A stretch of DNA of 64,000 nucleotides from Nostoc punctiforme NIES-2108 (GCA_003326195.1 LXQE01000147.1:62001-126000); one strand, 5' to 3'. Counted from the first letter of the stretch, positions 45,087-55,108 are shown. The notes: generated from the sequence alone by a model not told the origin. Translations and numbers: made by a program.

Positions 45087-46330
45087 GATCGGTTGATTGA
45101 GTGTAGTAGCAACTGAGGAGATCACCCACAAAGATTAAGTCCAAGAGGCGACGGACAGTTACCTGCGGCAATATTCTACTATACCCAACAAGTACACTCC
45201 ACCAGAGCAAGGTTATTTCCTACCCCACAACTTAAGAGTCCCCAATCTTCCATTCAATTTCTCTTTCTAGAAAAACCAGAGATTTTGAAATATGCAAAAT
45301 TAACTTGAGAATCCAGATTATACAAATCACTCTTCTGTTTTTCAATCAATTCTTGGGGAAATTGAAGAAGAATGCAGAATTCAGAATTCAGAATTCAGAA
45401 TCAAGATCGAGAATGATTCCTTTAGCACTAAAAATCAATATTTTGTCAATTTTTCTGCTATTCGGCTATTTACCAAATTTATTCGAGTGGCGATCGCCCC
45501 AACATCCAAAATTATCATCCGTCTGAGTCGCAGATTGTAAGCGATATGCAATATTGCTGCACCCACTTGGAGCGATCGCAACCACCTAAAAATTAGAGCA
45601 ACATCCAACAGTACTAATTTTATCCCGGCAGCAATACGGATACGAACTAATTCAGCAGCAATTGGTAGCTTACACTTGACAGGATGCTCAGGTTCAGGTT
45701 CAACATTTACAATATTATTGATATTGAACAACTTTTCTAGATTTAATTAAAAAAATTAAGTAAAAATGTTTACATGAATTTACTTAGATAAGATTATTTT
45801 TATTGAGTAATGTTCTAGCATCAAAAAAAATATCTTTATTTAATATTTATTCAAAATTTATCTAAAAATGTGCTTATATATGGAGTAATTTTGTCTACTG
45901 CTAGCCTCTTCTGGGTTTTTTATGATTGTCATTTTTGTCAATGCGTAAGTCATAGAGTAATAAGCTACCCTTTGACTACTTAGTGATAGGTGCTATACTG
46001 TGTGAGGACAAACTCTTTAATATCACTAAAGTTGTCAATGCTTTACTGTCAGCTATCAATGAGGTAATTAGAAGAACCTACCACACCAATAATGTTTAAG
46101 CAATTAGGGTTATTTACCTCAACCAAAAAATTGAACTATAGACCTAGTGCATTAACTTGATGTCAGTTAAGCTATCAATAGCTTGTTTGCCAAGAAAACT
46201 AGATAATTAGCGAATAATAATTTTATGCAAAAATGTTTAAATTTTGTATGGAAGCTTCAATAAAACTTACAGATGTTTTTTCAGGCTATTTCTTGGTTAA
46301 ATCTATTAAATCTTTAATGATAATATTGCT
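45087..46330. other. 1.24-kb gene-free region upstream of prs
   Basis: No convincing gene is present. A tandem heptamer (AATTCAG repeated) lies at about 45375-45402. Two short open frames at 45305-45526 and 45435-45731 overlap on opposite strands and look spurious. The right half is very AT-rich. A promoter-like pair lies at 45972-45999 (separate entry), about 330 bases before prs, which leaves room for a long leader or a small RNA. Confidence 0.55.
45972..45999 (+). promoter_or_regulatory. Promoter-like -35/-10 pair upstream of prs
   Basis: TTGACT (45972-45977) and TATACT (45994-45999) are spaced by 16 bases, close to the sigma-70 consensus. It would give prs a leader of more than 300 bases or drive a separate short transcript. 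Confidence 0.45.
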
Positions 46331-47347
46331 ATGAATGCACATAGAGGATCTGCTGTGCTCAGTTCTGCTACTTTCAAAATGCAACCATCTGCAACAGGAC
46401 TGAACGATAATCATCGCCTGCGGCTGTTTTCTGGCTCTGCCAATTTACAACTGTCTCAAGAAGTCGCTCGTTATCTGGGCATGGACTTGGGACCAATGAT
46501 TCGCAAAAGATTTGCGGATGGAGAACTTTACGTTCAAATCCAAGAATCGATTCGGGGTTGTGATGTCTATTTAATCCAGCCATGTTGTCAACCTGTCAAC
46601 GATCATTTGATGGAATTATTGATTATGGTTGACGCCTGTCGTCGAGCTTCTGCGCGACAGGTAACGGCAGTAATTCCCTACTATGGCTATGCTCGTGCCG
46701 ATCGCAAAACAGCAGGACGAGAGTCAATAACTGCCAAGCTGGTTGCTAACTTGATCACCGAAGCAGGTGCCAACCGCGTTCTAGCAATGGATTTACACTC
46801 GGCGCAAATTCAAGGCTATTTCGATATTCCCTTTGACCATGTTTACGGTTCTCCAGTATTGCTGGATTATCTAGCAAGCAAACAACTGCCAGACTTGGTA
46901 GTTGTTTCTCCCGATGTTGGTGGTGTAGCACGAGCTAGGGCATTTGCGAAAAAACTGGGTGATGCTCCACTGGCGATTATTGACAAACGTCGTCAAGCCC
47001 ATAATGTCGCAGAAGTGTTAAATGTCATTGGCGATGTTAAAGGCAAAACGGCAGTGTTGGTGGATGACATGATCGACACTGGGGGTACGATCGCAGAAGG
47101 AGCGCGATTACTGCGTGAAGAAGGAGCGCGTCAGGTATATGCCTGTGCAACTCATGCGGTATTCTCTCCACCAGCGATGGAGCGGTTGTCTAGTGGCTTG
47201 TTTGAGGAAGTCATTGTCACCAATACCATTCCCATACCAGAAAACAATCGTTTTCCACAACTAGTGGTGCTGTCAGTAGCTAATCTGTTGGGAGAAACGA
47301 TCTGGCGAATTCATGAAGATACTTCAGTCAGTAGTATGTTCCGCTAA
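46331..47347 (+). CDS. prs: Ribose-phosphate pyrophosphokinase
   Basis: The 338-residue PRPP synthetase makes PRPP from ribose 5-phosphate and ATP. Motifs include F-A-D-G-E-L-Y-V, R-A-D-R-K, D-L-H-S-A-Q-I-Q-G-Y-F, V-S-P-D-V-G-G-V-A-R and the PRPP-binding loop V-L-V-D-D-M-I-D-T-G-G-T. It has about 20 N-terminal residues beyond the usual start, common in cyanobacteria. It is cytosolic, feeding nucleotide, histidine and tryptophan synthesis. A terminator follows. Confidence 0.97.
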   Translation: MNAHRGSAVLSSATFKMQPSATGLNDNHRLRLFSGSANLQLSQEVARYLGMDLGPMIRKRFADGELYVQIQESIRGCDVYLIQPCCQPVNDHLMELLIMVDACRRASARQVTAVIPYYGYARADRKTAGRESITAKLVANLITEAGANRVLAMDLHSAQIQGYFDIPFDHVYGSPVLLDYLASKQLPDLVVVSPDVGGVARARAFAKKLGDAPLAIIDKRRQAHNVAEVLNVIGDVKGKTAVLVDDMIDTGGTIAEGARLLREEGARQVYACATHAVFSPPAMERLSSGLFEEVIVTNTIPIPENNRFPQLVVLSVANLLGETIWRIHEDTSVSSMFR

Positions 47348-47374
47348 CTACATTCCCGTTACAGGGATAAATTA

Positions 47375-47416
47375 CCCACATTGACCCCTTGATCGGATGC
47401 AGTGTGGGCTTTTGCT
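47375..47416 (+). terminator. Terminator of prs
   Basis: CCCACATTG (47375-47383) pairs with CAGTGTGGG (47400-47408), 9 bp with one T-G pair, followed by CTTTTGCTTTT. It begins 28 bases after the prs stop. Confidence 0.8.
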
Positions 47417-47569
47417 TTTAGTTATTACGCCAACACTAACGTCCCTTGTGGGCGAAACCCCTAATCGCTGCACAAGAGCTTTTTCATGTGCGGTAGTAAA
47501 ATGGATGCAGCACTGCCAAATTAGAATATTTTGATTCAGTTTGGACAATTGGGTAAAGAGGACAAAGGG

Positions 47570-48298
47570 ATGGTTGCAACTCCTAAAAAAATGATTTCAG
47601 TTTTACCTCTGGAAAATGGCGATCGCTTATCTCGCTGCGAATTTGAGCGGCGCTATCAGGCAATGCCGCATTTAAGAAAAGCTGAACTGGTTGAGGGAGT
47701 TGTGTATATCATGGCATCGCCACTCAGAATTAAAAGTCATGGGGAACCACATGGAAACCTGATTGGGTGGTTATGGAACTATAAAACGGCAACGCCTGGG
47801 CTTGTTCTGGGAATTGAACCCACAGTGCGTTTAGATCCAGATAATGAACCACAGCCTGACGCGGTACTATTCATTCCGGGCAGACAGGCATTGATTAGTG
47901 AGGATGATTATATCCAAGGCGCACCCGAACTGGTGATAGAAGTGGCAGCAAGCAGTGCAGCCATCGATTTACATGATAAAAAACGCACCTATCGGCGGAA
48001 TGGAGTACAGGAGTATATTGTCTGGCGAACATTAGATAATCAGTTGGATTGGTTTAGGCTGCAAGCGGACGAGTATGTTTCGCTACCAACCGATGAGCAG
48101 GGAATTATTCGCAGTCAGGTGTTTCCGGGGTTATGGTTGCTAGTACCTGCCTTACTGTCAGGAGAAATGGCAACGGTGTTATCTGTGTTACAAGCAGGTT
48201 TAGCTGCCACAGAACATCAAGAATTTATGCAAAAGTTGAATGAGAATAACTCCCTATTGCCCACTACCTTACCGATACAGCCAAACCCGGAGCAGTGA
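47570..48298 (+). CDS. Uma2 family endonuclease (DUF820)
   Basis: The 242-residue protein has the Uma2 pattern: F-E-R-R-Y, A-E-L-V-E-G-V-V-Y, P-D-N-E-P-Q-P-D, P-E-L-V-I-E-V-A, K-K-R-T-Y-R-R-N-G-V-Q-E-Y. These supply PD-(D/E)xK-type nuclease residues (Asp, Glu, Lys). Uma2 proteins are numerous in cyanobacteria, often near mobile or repeat DNA, with unknown role. I took the ATG at 47570, preceded by AGAGG; an open TTG at 47531 is further upstream. Its last 30 bases overlap the convergent CHASE3 kinase gene. Confidence 0.88.
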   Translation: MVATPKKMISVLPLENGDRLSRCEFERRYQAMPHLRKAELVEGVVYIMASPLRIKSHGEPHGNLIGWLWNYKTATPGLVLGIEPTVRLDPDNEPQPDAVLFIPGRQALISEDDYIQGAPELVIEVAASSAAIDLHDKKRTYRRNGVQEYIVWRTLDNQLDWFRLQADEYVSLPTDEQGIIRSQVFPGLWLLVPALLSGEMATVLSVLQAGLAATEHQEFMQKLNENNSLLPTTLPIQPNPEQ

Positions 48299-51200
48299 AA
48301 GGAGTTGCTCGGTATCTACAGGTTTGGTGATGTAGTCAGAGGCTCCAGCTTCGATGCACTTTTCCTTGTCGCCTGGCATAGCTTTGGCAGTTAAAGCAAT
48401 GATTGGTAGTGAGCGAAACTGTTGTTGCTGACGGATGGCGCGGGTGGTTTCGTAACCATCCATTTCCGGCATCATGATATCCATCAAAACTATATTAATT
48501 TCAGGATTAGTTTGCAGCTTCTCTATACCATCTCTGCCATTTTCGGCAAACAGTACTTGCATTTGATAGCTTTCTAAAAAGCTGGTAAGGGCAAAAATAT
48601 TTCGCAGGTCATCATCTACAATCAAAATTTTCCGATTAGCTAGCACCGGGTCAGTTTGATGTAGTTGCTCTAACATTTGCCGCTTTGGTGTGGGCAAATT
48701 TGCTTGCACTCGATGCAAAAATAGGGCAGTTTCGTCTAACAACCGCTCTGGCGATCGCACATTTTTAATAATAATTGTCTCTGCCAGTCCCCGCAGCTGG
48801 GTTTCTTCTTGTCGGCTGAGTTCTTTGCCGGTGTAAACAATTATCGGCAGTTTCAAAAGCCTGGGTTCAAGCTTGATTTGCTCAATTAGGGCAAACCCGC
48901 TCATATCGGGCAGACCGAGATCCAGTACCATACAATCAAAGTGATGCGATCGCAAAATCGAGAGGGCTTCTGCCCCCGTACCTACTGCTGTACTCTGGAC
49001 ATCGCCGTTACCAATCAGTTCGATAATACTTTGGGCTTGTACGGGGTCATCTTCTACAATTAGCAGATTTTTTACCTGACGCTCAATAAAGCCTTTAATC
49101 TCAGTCAATACCTGAGTTAGCGCTTCTGGAGACACGGGTTTTTGGAGATAAGTAATTGCTCCTAGTTGTAATCCCCGTTGTTGTCTTTCATCAACAGAAA
49201 GTATATGTACTGGTATATGTCTGGTATCTGGTTTATGCTTCAGACGATCCAGCACCGTCCAACCATCCATCTCTGGCATGTGGATATCTAGCATAATTGC
49301 ATTGGGTTTAAACTGTTCTGCTAGTGCTAGACCTTGTTTGCTTTGTAAAGCAACAATCGTTTTAAAGCCCTGCTGACGGGCCATATCTAGTAAGATACGG
49401 GCGAATTTATCGTCATCTTCGATAATTAACAAAATGCGATCGCCCGATTGAATTATTTCCCGGTCATCTGGAATATCGTGGGGTAAGCTGGGAAGTACTT
49501 TCACTGATGGAGAGATGTCCACGGTTGTGGGTCTGTTTTCCAGTATCGAAACTTCTTTTATGGTCGATGTTGTACGGATAGAGGTAGTTTGCTCAAGGGA
49601 TGGTGTAGTGATATTTGGGCCATTCTTTTCCTGTTGCTTGGGCAAGTAAAGGGTGAAGGTGCTTCCCTGTCCTGCTTGGCTGAGTAGTTCAATTCTCCCT
49701 CCCAATAGTTGAGCTAATTCACGGCTGATGGACAGGCCTAATCCAGTCCCACCGTACTTACGGCTAGTTGTGCCATCTGCTTGCTGAAATGCCTCGAAAA
49801 TAATCTTCTGCTTTTCGGCTGGAATGCCTATGCCCGTGTCGCTGACGGCAAAAGCGATCGTGGAATTATCAACTTGGAATATTTGTAACTTCACGCCTCC
49901 CTGTTCTGTAAATTTAAAGGCGTTAGCTAGGAGATTTTTCAGCACTTGTTGCAGACGTTTGGAGTCGTTATAAATTGTTGGGGGTAACTTCTCATCCCGT
50001 TCAATAGTAAAACTGATTTCTTTATTGTGGGCAACTTGCCGGAAAGTCTGCTCTAGAGATGTCTCCAAATCTGCAAGAGTAATTTGCTCAATATCGAGCG
50101 ACATAGTACCCGACTCAATTTTTGCCAAATCTAGAATGTCATTGATCAATTCCAGCAAATCAGTTCCAGCTGAGTAAATAGTCCGGCTGTACTCTACCTG
50201 TTTGTCGGTCAAGTTGTTAAGAGAGTTATCTGCCAGCAGCCTTGCTAAAATTAATAGGCTATTTAACGGTGTCCGCAGCTCGTGGGACATATTCGCCAGA
50301 AATTCTGACTTATATTTGGAAGACAAGGCCAGTTGTTCAGCTTTTTCTTCCAAAGACCTCCTCGCCCGCTCAACTTCCTGATTTTTGCGGGCCACTTCTC
50401 GATTTTGAACTTCTAATAATTCTGCCTTTTCTTCTAGCTCCTCATTTAGTTGTTGCAATTCTTCGTTAGATTGCTTGACAAGAAATTGTGATTCTTCTAA
50501 CTCGTGCGCCTGTTCTTCCAAGCGTTGATTGCTTTGCTGTAGTTCTTCTTGCTGGGTTTGCAGTTCCTCTGTTAAAGCAACAGATTCTTCAAGTAGTTGC
50601 TGTGTTTGTAATTGTGAGGCGATGTTATTTAAAAATACACCCAGATTTTCACTCAATTGCTCTAGAAATATCAGGTGTAACTCACTAAAAGACCCAAAAG
50701 AGGCAAGTTCAATTACAGCATTTACCTGCCCCTCAAATAGTATGGGCAACACAATAATATTTAGCGGTGGTGCTTCTCCTAAACCGGAACTGATGTGGAT
50801 ATAGTCATTGGGAACTTCCGTGAGGAGGATTCTTTGTTTTTCTAGAGCCGATTGTCCCACCAGTCCCTCACCCAAGCGAAACTGATTCGCCAAATTTTTC
50901 CGCTCTTTGTAAGCATAACCACTCAACAACTTCAGCACAGGCTGGTCGTTGATGGAGTCCATGACATAAAAAACGCCCTGTGAGGCCCCAACCAGTGGTG
51001 CTAAATTCGACAATATCAGGCGAGATGCACTTTCCAGATTTCTTTGCCCTTGGAGCATCTGGGTAAATTCAGCTAAGTTAGATTTTAGCCAGTTTTGCTC
51101 CTCATTTGTTTGAGTTGTGTTTCGCAGATTAACGATCATCTGGTTAAAGGTGCGCGTCAACACGCCAATTTCATCTTGGCGATCGCTATCTGGTAAACTT

Positions 51201-51892
51201 ACCGATAAATCCCCATCTGCCATTTTTTCTGCCAAATCAGAAACTTGCTTCAGAGGTACTGAGATATGTCTGGTCAGAGTGAATCCAATCAAAGCTAAGA
51301 GCAAAGAAAATAAAGGAATACTATAGACAATGCTGGCGAGGGTTTGCCGAGCTGCTGCTTGTGCTTTTTCTGAGCGCTGTTTTAGCAGTGCATTCTCTTC
51401 ATTTTTCATCGCCTGGATAATTTTCTGGATATTATCCATCAGCTGCTTACCCTGGTCTGTCAAAACAGCTTTCTGAGAAGCTTCTAAACCCTGGCTTTGC
51501 CTTAGCTCTACGACTTCTTTCATTACAGCCATTCTCTCGGTTAGTAATGGCTGCAAAATATCAAGCCGATTTTGTTGGTTGGGGTTATCTGCCGTTAACC
51601 TTTGAATTTCTCTAACTTTTTGATTCAATACTTGAATGGCAGCGTTATAAGGTTCTAAATAGCGCTGTTCTCCAGTAATAATGTAACCGCGTTGCCCTGT
51701 CTCAGCATTTGTCAGTTGTAAGTTGAGGTCTTCAAGCTGACTTAACACCTGGTAAGTATGGCTTTCTTTGCGCGAAGTTTCAATTAGCTCATTGGTGCTT
51801 TGGTAGGAGATTAGACCAATGGTGGTCAGAGTTGCCAAACTCAAAGCAAAACTTACTCCAATCTTGGTTCCAATCTTCAAACGGTTCAACAT
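48269..51892 (-). CDS. CHASE3-HAMP-GAF hybrid kinase with three receiver domains
   Basis: The 1207-residue membrane protein has TM1 (I-G-V-S-F-A-L-S-L-A-T-L), a CHASE3 extracellular domain (about 40-190; G-Q-R-G-Y-I-I-T-G-E-Q-R-Y), TM2, HAMP (about 210-265), GAF (about 285-430), a long coiled coil (about 440-530), HisKA with S-H-E-L-R-T-P, HATPase_c, and three receivers (L-D-I-H-M-P, L-D-L-G-L-P and M-D-I-M-M-P phospho-acceptor loops). This phosphorelay layout occurs in cyanobacterial sensors for osmotic or envelope signals, but the ligand is unknown. The GAF lacks bilin-type cysteines. It ends convergently over the Uma2 gene. Confidence 0.95.
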   Translation of the reverse strand: MLNRLKIGTKIGVSFALSLATLTTIGLISYQSTNELIETSRKESHTYQVLSQLEDLNLQLTNAETGQRGYIITGEQRYLEPYNAAIQVLNQKVREIQRLTADNPNQQNRLDILQPLLTERMAVMKEVVELRQSQGLEASQKAVLTDQGKQLMDNIQKIIQAMKNEENALLKQRSEKAQAAARQTLASIVYSIPLFSLLLALIGFTLTRHISVPLKQVSDLAEKMADGDLSVSLPDSDRQDEIGVLTRTFNQMIVNLRNTTQTNEEQNWLKSNLAEFTQMLQGQRNLESASRLILSNLAPLVGASQGVFYVMDSINDQPVLKLLSGYAYKERKNLANQFRLGEGLVGQSALEKQRILLTEVPNDYIHISSGLGEAPPLNIIVLPILFEGQVNAVIELASFGSFSELHLIFLEQLSENLGVFLNNIASQLQTQQLLEESVALTEELQTQQEELQQSNQRLEEQAHELEESQFLVKQSNEELQQLNEELEEKAELLEVQNREVARKNQEVERARRSLEEKAEQLALSSKYKSEFLANMSHELRTPLNSLLILARLLADNSLNNLTDKQVEYSRTIYSAGTDLLELINDILDLAKIESGTMSLDIEQITLADLETSLEQTFRQVAHNKEISFTIERDEKLPPTIYNDSKRLQQVLKNLLANAFKFTEQGGVKLQIFQVDNSTIAFAVSDTGIGIPAEKQKIIFEAFQQADGTTSRKYGGTGLGLSISRELAQLLGGRIELLSQAGQGSTFTLYLPKQQEKNGPNITTPSLEQTTSIRTTSTIKEVSILENRPTTVDISPSVKVLPSLPHDIPDDREIIQSGDRILLIIEDDDKFARILLDMARQQGFKTIVALQSKQGLALAEQFKPNAIMLDIHMPEMDGWTVLDRLKHKPDTRHIPVHILSVDERQQRGLQLGAITYLQKPVSPEALTQVLTEIKGFIERQVKNLLIVEDDPVQAQSIIELIGNGDVQSTAVGTGAEALSILRSHHFDCMVLDLGLPDMSGFALIEQIKLEPRLLKLPIIVYTGKELSRQEETQLRGLAETIIIKNVRSPERLLDETALFLHRVQANLPTPKRQMLEQLHQTDPVLANRKILIVDDDLRNIFALTSFLESYQMQVLFAENGRDGIEKLQTNPEINIVLMDIMMPEMDGYETTRAIRQQQQFRSLPIIALTAKAMPGDKEKCIEAGASDYITKPVDTEQLLSLLRVWLYR

Positions 51893-52608
51893 TATTCCAA
51901 ACAGGTATTCAAATTATTTCTGTTTCTGAGACTATTTTGATTATGTTTTGGCTATCCCAAATAAATGGAGGATATTTAGTTAATGTTAGGATATGCTTAG
52001 TTTTTTGCATACCAACCATTACCATTTGTATCCTAATTTTTCCTCAGTTTAACGTTACCAATTTAACGTTAGTTTAAATAATTATATATTTATTTAAATT
52101 TTGACAATTTTATTAACAATAAACCATTTGATAGTATAACTTATTTCAAAATAAGAACTACCTGATTTTGTAATTGAATCTCGCTGTGGATAATTAAACA
52201 CTTGTGCTTAAATTATAAATTTAACATTAGATTTTACTAAAAAATGATATCTCTTAAAAATCCTTGTAATAGTTAAGAGCTTTACAAATAGGCAGGATAG
52301 TAAAATTAAACAGCTGCATAGTAAAACTAAATTAATGAAAACACAATTTAGTTAAACACTAAATATAGTGACTTTTGCGGTTTAAATATGACATCTCTGA
52401 CATTATACATCAATACTACAGAGCAACCGTAACCTTAGCGATCGCAAGCAGCATTCATTCCACAGCAAAGTTAAGGTTTCAAAACACAACCTATAACCAT
52501 AGAAGCATATAATTTATAGTCCAAGCAATACACTTGTACTATAAATTATAAGGAATATGCACAATCATGATGTGTCGTAAAAACTATTAATATTAACTTG
52601 AGGATTAA
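51893..52608. other. AT-rich intergenic region of 716 bases
   Basis: It lies between the CHASE3 kinase start and the stop of the stress-protein gene. I see no gene. It contains the 13-bp inverted repeat at 52508-52550 (separate entry). The left part presumably holds the kinase promoter. Confidence 0.5.
52508..52550. terminator. 13-bp AT-rich inverted repeat, possible terminator of the stress-protein gene
   Basis: TATAATTTATAGT (52508-52520) and ACTATAAATTATA (52538-52550) are perfect inverted copies, and CAAG/CTTG inside can extend the stem. It lies about 60-100 bases beyond the stop of the minus-strand gene. It may be a terminator or a protein-binding palindrome. Confidence 0.45.
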
Positions 52609-53520
52609 CTAGAAGTTGTTAATAACCTGGCGATCGCTTCTAGATGCATCCAGTTCGGATTGACTATAAATACTAAAATGTTGAATCTTGTTACTCTCTA
52701 AAATAGCTCTTGCGCCTGCTAAATAGATATCAGTACTTTTTAATACTAACAAGTAATGACCAAGAGTCAAATGATGATCATAATATCTAGCTAACTCATC
52801 AGAAATTCCTAAAGTAGTATATCTATCTTGGGAACTGCTGATGTCTACCTCTGAAATATCGCTTAGATTGCTTGTATTTTTAACAACTATTGATATTTGA
52901 CTCATTGGGAAGCCAGCGCTTCTCAGTTCAGTAAGCGCTCTTTCTGCCTCTTGACGCCGATAAAAAATACCAAGTGCGTGTTTATAGCGATTATTGGGGG
53001 TTGAGTATGGCTCAAAGACTCCCCATTGTTGAATATCACGGCGATTAAAAATTCTCTTGGCGAGACGAATTTCTATATCTATACCGGTTACTATCACCAA
53101 ATAGTAACCTTTACAGACAAGATCGCTATAACCCTGTGCTTGCTTTTCAGCAATTCCTAAACTTAGGAACAAAGCAGGCAAACCACCTGCTAAAGTGGTA
53201 GCGATCGCAGTTACTTCTGCTCCGGCTAAGATGACTGGGCCTATACCAGGAATTACCAAGAGGGCTAGACCAACTGATAAGTCAGTAATACCGTCTAAAG
53301 CATCACTCGTAACGGCTCCAGCAGCATCTTCTGAGGACGTATTGCTAGTGCAATCTGGAACTTCAACACCAGCAATATCACTTTTTTTTTCTGTATTCCG
53401 TGCAATAACAGAAACTTTGTCCATTGGAAAATTAGAAGCTTTTAGTTCCTTTAGTACCAATTGTGCATCGGAATACCCAGCGAAAACTCCTATAGTTCTT
53501 CGCTCTTTTTCTAATGTCAT
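52609..53520 (-). CDS. General stress protein 17M-like protein, duplicated domain
   Basis: The 303-residue protein contains two copies of a YflT/GSP17M-type domain: G-V-F-A-G-Y-S-D-A-Q near residue 12, with F-P-M-D-K-V-S-V-I, and G-I-F-Y-R-R-Q-E-A near 185, with F-P-M-S-Q-I-S-I-V. A Gly-rich hydrophobic stretch (L-S-V-G-L-A-L-L-V-I-P-G-I-G-P-V-I-L-A-G) follows the first copy, perhaps a membrane or glycine-zipper-like part. Members are often linked to general stress in bacteria, with no biochemical role known to me. It is followed upstream by a stress-type membrane protein gene. Confidence 0.75.
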   Translation of the reverse strand: MTLEKERRTIGVFAGYSDAQLVLKELKASNFPMDKVSVIARNTEKKSDIAGVEVPDCTSNTSSEDAAGAVTSDALDGITDLSVGLALLVIPGIGPVILAGAEVTAIATTLAGGLPALFLSLGIAEKQAQGYSDLVCKGYYLVIVTGIDIEIRLAKRIFNRRDIQQWGVFEPYSTPNNRYKHALGIFYRRQEAERALTELRSAGFPMSQISIVVKNTSNLSDISEVDISSSQDRYTTLGISDELARYYDHHLTLGHYLLVLKSTDIYLAGARAILESNKIQHFSIYSQSELDASRSDRQVINNF

Positions 53521-53579
53521 TTTATCGGTTTATTGCAGTTAGAAATGATTCCCAAAGTTTTTACCTAAAGTTGAGGTAA

Positions 53580-53858
53580 TTACACAGCTCGACGAGTCAG
53601 TAAACCCCAAAGGAAAATTAGTATCATTGCACCAATAACAGCAAATAAAATGCTTCCCAGAGATAAAGCTCCTACAGATGCAGCTGCTGCCGAACTACTT
53701 CCTAGCAATACTTGACCCAAATAACCACCTAATACGGCTCCCAAGATTCCTAAGATAATGGTAGAGATAATACCGCCACCTTGGGTTCCAGGATAAAATA
53801 ACTTAGCTAACGCACCTGCGATTAAACCCAAAACCAACCAAGCAATAATGTTAGTCAT
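53580..53858 (-). CDS. GlsB/YeaQ/YmgE family stress-response membrane protein
   Basis: The 92-residue protein has three hydrophobic segments: I-I-A-W-L-V-L-G-L-I-A-G-A-L-A, I-I-L-G-I-L-G-A-V-L-G-G-Y-L and I-L-F-A-V-I-G-A-M-I-L-I-F-L-W. A Gly-rich core (P-G-T-Q-G-G-G) is typical of the transglycosylase-associated GlsB family. The inner-membrane protein is linked to stress responses. It sits 59 bases upstream of the duplicated stress-protein gene on the same strand and may be co-transcribed with it. Confidence 0.9.
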   Translation of the reverse strand: MTNIIAWLVLGLIAGALAKLFYPGTQGGGIISTIILGILGAVLGGYLGQVLLGSSSAAAASVGALSLGSILFAVIGAMILIFLWGLLTRRAV

Positions 53859-54247
53859 TGAATTTCTCCTTCACTGAAAATCTGCTTTGTTTGCATTTGA
53901 CTATTTCATAATAAAGTTTGCCTCCAAAATTTCTGATCTATCTAGAGAACTAATATCAGAAATCTTTAGATATCATTTGAATATTCGCTACGTCATCTTT
54001 GAGGATGAATATAGAAATTAGTCACATTCTGTACATTCAAGTATTTAGATAGTAGTCCTATTTGACATCATACAAGATGTACATCAGGAAGCTAACCGCA
54101 TTCTATATGAGACACGACGTTTAGCTTACTTCCCTGTATGGGTAAGCATAGTATCTCGCAGAGAAGGACAGAAAAGGAAGAAATAATAAAGAAATATATA
54201 CATTTCACATTTAGATTTTTGATTTTAAAAAAAGTGATATCAGCCGT
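53859..54247. other. Intergenic region upstream of glsB-type gene
   Basis: These 389 bases between two minus-strand genes probably contain the promoter of the stress-protein pair. I see no gene and no strong repeat. Confidence 0.45.
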
Positions 54248-55108
54248 TCAAGGCTCAGGACTGGAGACTATAGAAAGAGCTAGTTGATAAAGTTGGCGAC
54301 GGGGAATGGAAGTAAATTTTGCTAACTGACGGCTAGCTTGCGATCGCGATATTCCTTGACTAATTAACTGTTTCAATTCGGCTTTTAATTCTTCTTCTGT
54401 CAGTTGGGGCTGACTGGCTGAAATTCCTGCCACTACTAATGTATATTCACCTTGGGGTTCTCGTTGAGTGTAGTAAGCGATCGCTTCGGCAATTGTCCCC
54501 CGCCAAAATTCCTCATACAATTTAGTTAACTCCCGTCCTAGCACAATTTGGCGATCGTTTCCCCAAACAAGAGCTAAGTCTTGCAAAGTATCTCGTAAAC
54601 GGTGCGGCGATTCATAGAAAATCAAGGTGCGAGATTCTGTTTGCAGAGATTCTAAATGTTCTTGTCTCTGTTGGGTTTTCGCTGGGAGAAAGCCTTCAAA
54701 GACAAACCGATCCGTTGGTAATCCTGCTGCACTCAAAGCGGTAATTGCTGCACTAGCGCCAGGAATGGGAACTACTGGAATTCCCGCCTCAATACAGGCT
54801 TTCACCAGTTCATATCCAGGATCGGAAATTCCTGGCATCCCAGCATCGCTCACCAGAGCGATCGCTTTATTATTAATTAAATGCTCTAATAATTCTGGAA
54901 TACGGCTAGTACGATTGTGTTCGTGGTAACTCACCTGGGGTGTTTTAACTTGAAAATGTTGTAGCAGTTTCCCAGTATGACGCGTATCTTCCGCAGCAAT
55001 TATATCCACAGTTTGCAAAATTCGCACTGCCCGAAAGGTGATATCTTCCAGGTTGCCAATTGGTGTGCCGACAACGTAAAGTGTTCCTGGTTTTGGATCG
55101 GTTTGCAT
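54248..55108 (-). CDS. rsmI: 16S rRNA (cytidine(1402)-2'-O)-methyltransferase RsmI
   Basis: The 286-residue SAM-dependent methyltransferase has the tetrapyrrole-methylase fold: V-G-T-P-I-G-N-L-E-D-I-T near the start, A-E-D-T-R-H-T-G-K-L-L, V-S-D-A-G-M-P-G-I-S-D-P-G and F-Y-E-S-P-H-R-L. It methylates the ribose of C1402 in 16S rRNA. The ATG is followed upstream by heptamer repeats (TTAGGAGT units, 55109-55152), so its ribosome-binding site is embedded in repeat DNA. Confidence 0.96.
   Translation of the reverse strand: MQTDPKPGTLYVVGTPIGNLEDITFRAVRILQTVDIIAAEDTRHTGKLLQHFQVKTPQVSYHEHNRTSRIPELLEHLINNKAIALVSDAGMPGISDPGYELVKACIEAGIPVVPIPGASAAITALSAAGLPTDRFVFEGFLPAKTQQRQEHLESLQTESRTLIFYESPHRLRDTLQDLALVWGNDRQIVLGRELTKLYEEFWRGTIAEAIAYYTQREPQGEYTLVVAGISASQPQLTEEELKAELKQLISQGISRSQASRQLAKFTSIPRRQLYQLALSIVSSPEP

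Noticed and set aside
45435..45731. 98-residue open frame on the minus strand in the gene-free region before prs
   Set aside because: It needs a TTG start, has no ribosome-binding site, overlaps another weak frame and has no recognisable motif.
46000..46020. GTGTGAGGAC near the promoter-like pair, thought of as the Yfr1 core
   Set aside because: It does not match the conserved ACUCCUCACAC core on either strand.
48269..51892. GAF domain of the CHASE3 kinase as a further bilin sensor
   Set aside because: It has neither the D-x-C-F nor the C-H motif and looks like a plain GAF.
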